Shown: positions 1-11,000 of the stretch, piece by piece
How positions within the stretch are numbered: the stretch's first letter is position 1
Layout of the letters: each line of letters starts with the position of its first letter
Translations under genes and position numbers: made by a program
Assembly (NCBI GenBank): GCA_933228675.1
Contig: OW121740.1
Coordinates: 9,205,442 to 9,269,441, forward strand
Source: Stomorhina lunata
Lineage: Eukaryota > Arthropoda > Insecta > Diptera > Rhiniidae
DNA: 64,000 bases
Reading direction: 5' to 3'
Notes under the pieces: model-generated
Seen by the model: the letters and a program-made list of their open reading frames with translations, nothing else
Databases searched by the model: none
What the model was told of the DNA's origin: nothing

Positions 1-249
1 TAAAACAATATTTTCATGTTTTAATCCATACAAAAACAATCATTGAAGTTTAAAAAATAATAAAAATCCCTAAAGATTTTTAATTGTTCGAAAAATTTTG
101 TATCGTTTTTCAATCCGATGAAAATAAAAAATAAAAAAATCGTTTGGGATATTTATCAAATAATTCAAAATAATTTTCATCTTTTTTCATCCGATGAAAA
201 AAATTTTGATAGAAAATATTCAAATTTTATTTCTGTATTTGTTTTCATT
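1..249. other. AT-rich flank, no gene seen
   Basis: Low-complexity AT-rich sequence with scattered copies of short motifs such as CATCCGATGAAAA. No open frame with a recognisable product is visible on either strand. It lies beyond the 3' end of AnxB9. Confidence 0.5.
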
Positions 250-770
250 CATCATAATGTTCTTGCATAGATTGGGCAACTCCAAAATCCTTGCGCCAGC
301 TGCCGTAGTAGGGGATTTCTCGCATGATTACCCCTTGGAGTAATGTTGTTTCTTTCCATGCTTAAAACATCGTGAGTGCTAAGTCGATGGGTGATGGGTC
401 CAAAGACACAAGCCACGTTTATATAGCGAGCCACTCGATCCGAGACTGACGCCCGTTTGCAGCCGCAACTAACATGTTGAACAGACGCTGCATTTTCGTA
501 CTTTACCAAGTATAATTATCTTAGACCCTTAGACCACATACGTTGGAATCGCCCTAAGATAACGCCCTTTTATATTAGCCCTGACTTAGAATCCCACACG
601 GGTTGCTTACCGCATCTAAAACTAGGTTGCTCAGGTTTACAGGGTGTACCACGAGAAGGTTAGAGTGGGATTTGGATACAGTTCTTACCTGGTAGCTAGA
701 GACGCCAGGCAATTGCTGCAACCTCCCAGGCCCTATGCTCCACTGGGAATCAAGGATGACAAAAGAAGAT
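250..770. repeat. Degenerate interspersed repeat, probably LINE remnants
   Basis: This block is markedly more GC-rich than its surroundings. Positions about 250-460 match 14150-14375 over roughly 200 bp, including the segment around CGCCAGCTGCCGTAG and TTTCTTTCCATGCTTAAAAC. The right end, about 727-768, carries a terminal signature (CCCTATGCTCCACTGGGA, then AAGGATGACA and a GAAG-type tail) that recurs at 14101-14145, 15145-15171, 24046-24081 and 29398-29428. A recurring end followed by a GAA-type tail is the usual look of a LINE 3' end, but no transposon protein can be read here, so the class is inferred. Confidence 0.45.
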
Positions 771-2199
771 TTGTCCTGGTATAAAAAGTCTTTAGGACGT
801 TTAAATAACAATAAATTCAATTATTGTTGCAAATTTTATGTTGAAATGGTTTTGCGAGTCAAAGAAACCACCAATAGTTCCATTAGGACTATTAGGTTTA
901 ACTTCGATGTCCTAAAACATTCCAATTAATTGGAAACATATTCATACATTCATTGTTGAAAATTTTACAATTTCAAAAATATTTTATTTTTTCAAAGTCA
1001 AAACAGAAGTTCAAAAATAAAACAATCAATAAAATATTTTTCTGTTCGGATATTTATCGTTCAAGATATTTAAAATTTTCATCATGAGGGATATTTATAT
1101 TTCAAATATAAATCCCTCATTTTTATTCATCGATCGAAATGAAAATAAATTTTCATCGGCAATGATATTTATACTTGATTGATTTAAAAAATAAAACAAT
1201 ATTCGGTCTCTGTTTTAAACATTAATTAAAACTTTGGGACACGTTCGAAAAATTCAATTCTAATTTCGATATTCAAAAATATTTAAATTATTTTGATGGT
1301 GGGTTATAAAAAAAGCTAACTCTATTGGAAACTATTCTCACGTTGTGGGGAAATACTTCCGCAAGTTTCGCTATGAGAATAATGGAGTAATAAATTTTCA
1401 AATAAAATTATGAAAATATTAAAAAAATTTTAAAAAGTAAATTTTAAATTGTTAATTCCTGATAAAAGATTCTTTTGTTAGTTTATTTTTTAATAAAATT
1501 TTTTAAATAAAAACCAAAATTTAGTTTTTTAAATTAAATGTTTAGCTTTTTATATTTAATGGTTTTTATACATATTTTAAAATTAAAAAAATTAAATAAA
1601 ATACAATAATAACAAGTTGGTGAAAGAAAAGTAAGTGAATTGCAAACGGTAGAATAATGATGTATTTGTAAAATTAAACAAATAGTTAATTAATTAATTA
1701 ATTAAAAAAACTATCTATTTATTAATGATTATTTAAATGTAATAGTATACAGATTTAATATTTTTTTAAAAAAAGTTATAAAAAACAAATACAACAATAG
1801 GAAATATATGTATGTATTTATATATAAAAAGAGAAATGTAAGAGTTTATTATAATTTAAAATATATAAACAATAAAATGTCATTGGGCTTTTTTTTAATT
1901 AGTTGTCATTTTAATTAAAACCGTTTTATTTGATTTTAAGATTAATTGGAAAAAAATTGTTATATCAAAATTTATATTCGATTTCATTTAGATTTTTGCA
2001 CTTTAAGTTGGTTTTTTGTTATGTTTCTTTCAAAAAATTGTTTTAAGGCAGATTTAAGGTCTTAACTTTTAGTTGTAGTTGTTTTTTTGTTTTGTGTAAA
2101 TTTAAAAATTTAAGTTACTATTTTTATAATAAATTGTGCAGTTTTTGAATGAGATTTTTTCTTTTTTGTTTGTTAACTTTTGTTTAAGTTATGATTGAT
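771..2199. other. AT-rich intergenic sequence downstream of AnxB9
   Basis: No supported gene. It holds an imperfect hairpin at 1084-1120 (arms around GAGGGAT and ATCCCTC) and a ~90-bp block at 1130-1219 that reappears inverted at 28947-29036. The AnxB9 3' UTR must lie here, but I could not fix its polyadenylation site. Confidence 0.4.
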
Positions 2200-2253
2200 T
2201 TAGTATCCAACAATCGCCAATAGGGCACGTTTGTAATCGCCAGAAGTATCGCC
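2200..2253 (-). CDS. AnxB9: AnxB9 terminal coding exon
   Basis: A 54-nt exon encoding [17 protein letters not shown] and the stop. The acceptor on the minus strand is TTATTTGCAG, directly followed by GGC. The peptide completes the fourth annexin repeat, whose canonical ending is a DTSGDY-type helix. It joins the preceding exon in phase 0 across an intron of about 3.96 kb (2254-6211). Confidence 0.9.
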   Translation of the reverse strand, partial: GDTSGDYKRALLAIVGY

Positions 2254-5200
2254 CTGCAAATAACGAAGGAGTTTTTTAAAATTAAACAGAGTTTGGAAAA
2301 AGTTTTTTTTAACAAAAATTAGAGTTTTTAACTGTATTTTAATTTTTAGCGATAGAGAGTAACAACAAATTAAAAAAGGGGGCCTACACAAAAGTTTTAA
2401 TAAATAACCGCACCGTTAATAAAAATTGTGGAAAACAATTTCATTTCAAAAGAATTTTAAGATTAAAATAAATTTTTAATTTGCAAAGTTTTAAAACCAA
2501 TAAAAGCACAAAACAACAATAGCCCAGTTCACAATCAGTTGCAAATAGTCTAGAACAATCTAAAATGATCAAATCGGTATAACATAGAAACACTTTTAAA
2601 GATTATTTCAATAGAATTTTTTTGTCATTTTCTATACCGATTTATTTATTTTCTTTATTACAAATATTGTAATATAAAGTCTTTAAAGGCTAAAATGCCA
2701 TGAAGTTAGACTTATTTGCAATGAATTGTAAACTGGCCTAATATTAAAGATAAAATAACAAAAATTAGTTTAAAAATTTTAAACAAAGTTTTTCAAAAAA
2801 TTTGAAAATGATTCCAAAATCTTCAAAAAAATAATTTTTTTAATAATTTTAAGACATTTTTCTCACATTTCATGTAAAAACTATAACATTTTTTCGATTG
2901 CTGAAATTTTGTAATATTCGAAAATTTCGAACATTATTTCGAAAGTCTTTAAACGTATTCTTAGCACTTTTAGTTAAATTGTATGCATAGCACAATAAAA
3001 ACAAACAGTAAATTTCTATATTTTAGAACATTTTTTCAATATTCGAAAAATTCGAACTTAACTTCGATTTACGAAAGAACATGTTTTTGTCAATTTGTTT
3101 TTTTTTTTACTACATTTCATGTAAAAACTATAAAAGTTTTTTAGTTTGCTAAAATTTTTAATGTTCGAAAATTTCGAACATAATTTCATAAGGTCTAAAA
3201 CTCAGTTTAGACAAATTTTATACATAATACAATGAAAAAAAGAATAAATTTCTATATTTAGGAACATGTTTTCATTATTCGAAAAATTCGAACATATTTC
3301 GAAATACGAAAGAATATGCTTTTGTCAGATTGATTTTATTTTATTATATTATTATAATATTTTTACTTTTAGTAACAAATTTGACAAATTATTCAAGGTT
3401 TTTAAGAAATTTTGACATATTCGAAACATCAAACATGATTTCGAAATTTTAAGAAATTAGGTTTTTGCTTAATTTCATCGCATTCGATACGAAATAACAT
3501 GTTTTTCATGTAAAAACTATGAAAAGTTTTTCATTTGCTGAAATTTTTTTAAGTTCGAAAATTTCGAACATAATTTTGAAAGATTTTAAACGTATTTATA
3601 GCACTTTTAGCCGAATTATATATATAACACAATAAAAAAAACAATAAAAAACAATATATAACACAATAAAAAAACAATAATTTAGAAACATTTTTTTAAT
3701 GTTCGAAAAATTCGAACTTAACTTTGAAAAACGAAAAAACATGTTTTTGTCAATTTGTTTTTTTTACACAATATGGTTCGTTTTAATACCAAATTTAACA
3801 AATTATTCAAGATTTCTAAGAAATTTTGACATATTCGAAATATCAAATATGATTTCGAAATTTTAAAAAATTAGATTTTTTGCTTAATTTCATTCATTCA
3901 ATACAAATTTGTTTTTATAAAATACGAAAGAACATGTTTTTGTTAATTTGTTTTTACTGCATTTCATGTAAAAACTATAAAAAAATTTTCGTTTGCTGAA
4001 AATTTTTAATGTTCGAAAATTTCGAACATAACTTCACAAGACTTAAAACGCATTTATAGCACTTTTAGCCAAATTTTATACATAATACAACAAAAAAAAA
4101 CAATAAATTTGTATATTTAGGAAATTTTTCAATGTTCGAAAAATTCGAAATTAACTTCGAAATACGAAAGAACATGCGATTTTTTTTAACTTAAAGTGGT
4201 TACTTTTAATACCAAATTTAACAAATTATTCACGATTTTTAAGAAATTTTTGACATATTCGAAACATCAAATATAATTTCGAAATTTTAAAAAATGTATT
4301 TTTGCTTGATTTCATTGCATCCCAAACAAATTTGTCATCATGATCGAAAAATTTGTAATAAAATTTAAAAAATTTTGTTAATTTTATAAAAATTTTTAGC
4401 AATTTCGAAAAATTTGAGCATGATTTGACAATTTTCAATAACTTAGTTTTAATGATTAGTTTCTTTGCTTCAGAGCAATTGTATTCAATATTTGGGATAC
4501 TCTTTCCATATTCGAAAACGTGTTTTGAAATATCTTCATTATTTGGGATACTCTTTCTATATTCGAAAATGTGTATTGAAATATCTTCATTATGATTTAA
4601 TAAAATTCTCTAAAACTTAATTAAAAATTTTAATATTTGTAATATTTTTTTTTTTTTGTCAAAATATGGACTCAAAACACTTATTTTTCGAAATTTTTTA
4701 TATGTTAAACCAATTTTTGCCTTTAAGCTAAACTTCGAAATTCGGAAATGCAAATTTTCAAACACATTCATTAGTTTCAATTTAGATTTATAACTTTAAA
4801 GTAAAAATTCACAAAAAATTTTAAATTTACAAACATTCTTGCTTTTTTAAAAATTTCGAACTTGATTTCAAAAGTTGAAAAAAACGGATTTTGAAACGAT
4901 TTCATTATTATTAGAACAAATTTGTTTCATTCGAAGTTCGAAAGAAGATATTTTTTTATATGATTTTTGTCAAAATATTGACTCAAAATAAATAATTTGC
5001 CAATTGTTTTTAAATGTTAAAACAATTAATGCATGTTCGAACATTTCCAACATATTTTCGAAATTTAAAATAAAATTTTATTTATTAATCTTTTCAATAT
5101 TTGTTCAAAAAATTATCCAAATACAAAGTCATTCATATTCGTGACCAATTTTCCATGTTCAAAAAATTCGAGCTCAATTTCGAAATCAAAAAACTTATTT

Positions 5201-8013
5201 TGAATTTTTTTAATAATTATTAAAATTTGTTATTTATTATTTCATTAAAAAAACAAAAAAAAATTAAATGTTGGAATAATTTGAACTTAAATTTTAAACT
5301 TGAAAAATGTTTTCAAAATTTGTTCATATAATTTCGAATTGAACAAAACCTAGATTTTCTAAATTTCGAAAATATTGGCAATAAATTGTTGTTATTGGAA
5401 TTGAAAATATCAAAATATTTACTCAAAATGATAAAATTGCAAAATTTTTTAACTATAGACCATGTTCGAAAATTTCGATCTTATTTTCGAAAATATTGTT
5501 TGGTATAATTTTGAAAAGTTCATAAAAATTGGAATTTTATTGTATATTTTTTTAAATAATTTTCATTTCTCAAACAAATTTTAATTTTTAACAAAATTAC
5601 AAGGGAGTTTTAATAAATTTTTTGCATATTTAAGCATCTTCGAAAAATTCAAAATAAATTTCAAAACTTTAAAATCATACTTTTTTTTTAAATTAAAGAT
5701 TTTAAGAATTAGATTTTGTAATACATTTTATGTAGTTCTTTGTGTTCGAAAAGTTCAAATATAATTTTGAAAACTCAATGGATGTATTTAAGGACCAACC
5801 TTTAAAAGATTTGGTCAGTCAAAAAACTCGAATATATTTTTTAAATTTTTAAAAAGTTCATTTTGGCAAAATTTGATTTGGGAAAAATTGTATAAGATTT
5901 AACAACTAATGAATCTTTGACAGTCCTTAATTTCAATTGATTAATTATTTTGTTAAAATTTTAATTTTTTCTACAAAGCCCAACTTTAGTAAAAAAAGAA
6001 ATGAGTTTTTCTTTCAAATTTGAGCATGCAGATTTTGTTAAAAGGAAAATTTAAAGAAACCACCAGAAAATGAAAAGAAAATCCAAAAATTAGTAAATAA
6101 CAAAAGATATTGAAAAAAACGAAACCAAACACCACAATAACAAGAGTTAGATGAAGACGAAAAGGGTGATAGGTTAGGAAAAAAAACAACAAAGAAAATT
6201 TAAAAACTCACCTTAATCCAGGATTCCAAGCTCTTGCCATATTTGTTTTGGAATGCTTCTTTGATATCGCCCAAATCGATTTCTGAACGGCTGACAATGA
6301 TACGAATTAAAGTCTTATCCTTGGTACCCAAACCATGCATGGAATCATACAAACGTTCGGCAAAGTAATCAACTTTCGATTTGCAGCACTTGACAATGGC
6401 CAAGAAGCCTTTCTCAACAGCGCCGCTGAATTCACGTTTGATGGCTTTTTCGATATCATGGCCAGCCAAGTTTTCGTATTCCAAAAAGATTTGGCGTAAT
6501 TGTTGGTAAGAGCGGGTAACTAAAATGGAATTAAATACTGATTCATCGGTGCCCCATTGGCCTTCACCGGCTTCGTGCAAGGCTTGAGCATCGGCAACGG
6601 CGGCGGCTTCATCAACGCCCTAGTTGAAATAAATCATATTAATTAAAATTTAAGTTTTATATTTTCTTTTTCAGTTATTTTTAAGTACTTACTTGATTTT
6701 CATCACGGTTACCTTGCACCAAAGACACACACAAACGCTTGAAATGTCCCGAGGTGTCACCCTTCAAGTCCGACTCTAGTGCCTTGCCAAAGCTTTGTTC
6801 ATAGAACTGAGCAATGGTCTTAATACCGAAATTGGATAATGTGCATAAAATTTCAATGATGGCCTCTTCATCGGTACCCAAACCGGCAACGGCATCGTGT
6901 AATTCTTGGGCATAGAATTGGGGCAGGGGTGTCATGAGGGCAACAATAACATCTTCGAATTTACCACCCAACTCAGATTTCAAGTCCGAGATTAAATCTT
7001 TGCCGAAAGAGGTCTTGAAGGCTTCGGCAATTTCCAAACGTTGAACAATACCACGACGGGCCAAAATTTCAATAATGGCCTTTTCGTCGGTACCGAAACC
7101 CTTCATGGCCTTGCGCAAAATGCTGGCATCTTCGACGGGATCAAAGGGATCAGCGGGGTAGACAGTGGGGGTGCACTGGAGAAGATAAGAAAAAGGAAAT
7201 TAGATTTTTTTATTAAAAATTTTATGTAAATAAAACTTAGATTTTCTTCAAAATTTTGGATTTTGGGATATTAAGCCAAAAAAGATCAGCCTTTAAATGG
7301 CTGAGATATGGAACACTATGTTTGATCTGTAATACAAACTACAAGAGTGCTAATTCAGGCATATCTTTTCGACGATTTTTAATCTTAAAATGAGAAATTT
7401 ATAATATCGGGCCCTAAATTTAGTATGAATTATATCAGTAGGATAATGCAGTTTTAATATAAATATCCTCAACAGGGCAATGCAGTAATATTATCTATAC
7501 TCATGTGAGGGTTAGAGGGTTACAATATCAGTGACAGGGTAACACAGAGTACTAATCACCCCTATCGCGAATATATTCTCTCATGGGAATCATGTTCCCA
7601 AAACTTTTTTACACTGTAAAACATATAAGAGAAAAATGTTTTGGGAACACGATTTCCATGGGAGATGATATTCGCGATAGGGGTGATAAATAAACGGGGT
7701 AATGCAGTTTAAACCAGAGAAAGGAAACGTTGTACATTCTAAATTTTATGATTATTGAAATTGATTTTGAAACTCTATATAAGTTATTTTATTAATAATT
7801 ACAAGATTATAGACATGAAAACCTGGCATAGCATTTGTAATGCAGTGTCAATGATTTTTAGATCAAAATATCGTAAATGTGTCATTTGCAAAATATGGAA
7901 AATTTTCAAAATATGGAAAATTAACAAATGACAATATTTAAAATGTTAAGTCTTTTTTGAACAATGATTGTATTTGGTTAATCTTATATTCTTAAACGAG
8001 CAATAATTGTATG

Positions 8014-8060
<47 letters not shown>

Positions 8061-11000
8061 ACTTTTTGATTTATAGGTCGAAGAAGAAGGGACTTTTGGA
8101 AACTTTGCCTCTAAGAGGGTAAAAACGGGTAAAAACGGAAAAAAATCGAAAACGCTTTATCTCCTTAAGTAATAGGTATTGAAACAAAATTTAAATTACG
8201 TTTTAAACAGCTGTGAAAATAAACGGACAGGTGTTTGGTACTTTTTTGAAACTATGTCCGATAAGGGGTAAAAAAGGGTGAAAATAGTTTTTTTGGTACC
8301 TTTTTAACCCACACTTATATTTTAAACTAAGGAATATAGAAAGAAACTTTGTACTGCAATCAATAGATGTGAAAGAAATATTGAACACGTATTTGGTACT
8401 TTTTGATTTTGTGGCCAAAATGTGTAAAAAAGGGATAAACTGATAACTTAACATCTACAAAAGTAATATGAATAGGAAAATTATGTTAACTGCTTTCTAA
8501 TAAAATGTACCAAATTCAATTGGTACCAAAGAAGTACCAATTATGCATATGGAACTTTTTGAAATTAAGGGATAAAAAGGGGAAAAAATTAGTAATGTTA
8601 TAACTTTAAAACAAATGAATGTTTGTCTGTATGTATGTTCTTTATAGAATAGTAAACTGTGAACTTGATCATGTTATGCTCTTCAGCAAAGATGTTGCGG
8701 ATAAGCCGGCGGAGGTTTTTAAGTTAGTAAACCGAATTTCCGACAGATGGCGCCACTGAAAATGACTAAAAATTAATTAAATCGTAAACTGTACATTTGA
8801 TCATACTATGATCTTTTGCAAAGTTGTAGCGCATGAGCCGGCGAATGCTTTTTAATTGGTGTGAATAATTTCCGACAGGTGGCGCTACCGAAAATTACTC
8901 AAAGTCAACTTGATCGTAAGCTGTACATATAATCATGCTATAATCTTTAGCAATGTTGTTGCACATGAGCCGACGAAGGTTTCTTAGTTGGTATGAAGAA
9001 ATTTCGATAGGTGGCGCCACTGAAATTTACTTAAAGTTAATTTAATCGTAAACTGTACATTTAATCATGCTATAATTTTTAATTTTAATTTTTAATTTTT
9101 TTATTAATTGGAATAACCAAAGTCCGACAGGTGGCGCCACTGAAAATTACTCAAAATGAATTAAATCGTAAACTGTGCATTTGATCAGACTATAATCTTT
9201 AGCAAAGTTGTTGCGCATGAGTCGACGGAGGTTTCTGTTGGTATGACCAATTTTCAAAATTATTTAAAATGAGTTAAACTGTAACTGTATAAAATAAAAT
9301 ATATAAAAACTTTAAAATTTGCCTCAAAATGCTTATCATAAAGCCCCGAGCAAGGCTCGGTCAACCAGGTACTGGACTAATAATTTTCTGATCTAAATTA
9401 AAAATGTCCTTGGGACAACTTACAAATCTACAAAATCGGTGCCATATATGAAATGTATTAGGGGGTTAATCTATTAAATTAAATAATGTCGCTAACATCG
9501 CAGTTCATGTTTTTTTTTAGTAAAATCACTTTCCAAAAACTTTGTTCTTTCAAAATTTATAAATAAAGCTCAACTGGAGAAGGGGATCATAAATTCGTCA
9601 TAACAGTTTAAGAACTCTTAATAGCTTACAATAGTTTTCTGATTCATTATCATTTTAAACAATTGAAAAAAAAAAACAATTTAAAAATAGACATTAAACC
9701 ATAAAATGCACTTGAAATAATTATTTAATATTCTCAACCACTTCTAAAGAACTAATATTTCCTATTGTATGAATAGAATATATAAAAAATTATTGTATTT
9801 TCGAAAATACTAATTAACCACACAAGACAAAATACCCAATAATGAATCATATCTACTTATTTAAATGACACTCTAATTCCCCGACTTTCGAGAAATATCA
9901 TAAAATTATGTTTATTCAACAAACAAAATTATCTGTTATCTAAATTTTTTGTTTAATTTATATATTATAGAAGAAGCGTTAATAATATTTACTTGATAAT
10001 TCTAAAGATAACAAGCTTTGCGCTTAAAAAAGGAGGGCCTAAATTTACTGAAGCACCCGAGGAAGTAATTAAGTTTTCATATATGAAAATGAAACCAAAA
10101 GTAGGGGGTATGAAGTACTCAAATGTTAATAGCATTGATTAAAACAATCTTAAGTTAATAATTGTTTTACTTAATAATTTAATGTTCTCCACTTCAGTTT
10201 CAAATGATACCAAAAAAAACTTTTTTTAATTAACCTGAAGGGTTTTAATGTAATTCGATTCGAAAGAAAAACTTTTCGAAAGATTTTTCTTTCGAATCGA
10301 ATTACATAATCCCCCTCTGAGTCAACTTTTGAAAAAGTTATTTTAGTTTTTGTTCATAACTCTGGCATTTACAAGAGTAGGTCAATGAGACCGGTCCTTT
10401 TGAATTGAAAAGGAATATACTAATTGGGTTACCTTCTTTCAAAAGGGGATATTAAAGAGGTGAATGTTGGTAAATATCGGGTGTTTTTTATTGAGGTATA
10501 GAACTTTAAGTTGGCATCACTTTTTTAACTGGCGGCCATTTTGTCAGCTGTCAAGTGATTAATATTTAGTTTGGTTTGCCATTTCATCATGAACAGGTTG
10601 ACAAAAGAACAACGCTTGCAAATCGTGCAAATTTATTTCGAAAATAATGGTTCAGTTCGAGAAGTTTACCGCAAGCTCCGTCCATTTTATGGTCGACATA
10701 ATCGTCCATCAGAGCAATTAATTCGGTTAACCATGGATCGTTTTCGCACTACGTTTACTCTATGTGATAATACGCATCCGCAGCGACGTCGAACAGTGCG
10801 CACCGAAGAAACAATTGCCGCTGTAGAGCAAAGTGTTGAAGAGGACCCGAATGAATCGATTCGCCACCGTGCACAGCAATTGGAGCTTTGTCCATCAACT
10901 TTATGGAAGATTTTTTTTGCAAAAATCTTGGCTTGCGACCTTACAAGATCCAGCTTGTGCAAGAATTAAAGCCGCAATGCGTCGTGATTTTGGTGTATGG

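Larger units (their letters stand above)
2254..6211 (-). other. AnxB9: AnxB9 intron 3, AT-rich and repeat-filled
   Basis: Begins GTGAGT at 6211 on the minus strand and ends CAG at 2254. It contains a MITE-like element (2519-2742), a degenerate tandem array rich in TTCGAAAATTTCGAA (about 2860-4430) and a 57-bp tandem duplication (about 4487-4602). I looked for a second alternative annexin last exon (a SGDY-type codon block after an acceptor) and did not find one. If the intron is retained, the frame stops three codons after the donor (WIK-VSF). Confidence 0.7.

Noticed and set aside
252..509. Open frame of 85 codons on the minus strand
   Set aside because: Falls in a repeat block shared with 14150-14375; the frame is not preserved in the second copy.
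4226..4438. Lysine/phenylalanine-rich frame on the minus strand
   Set aside because: Composition follows AT-rich tandem repeat sequence inside the AnxB9 intron; no domain.
7041..7229. Plus-strand frame over AnxB9 exon 2
   Set aside because: Antisense shadow of the annexin coding exon.
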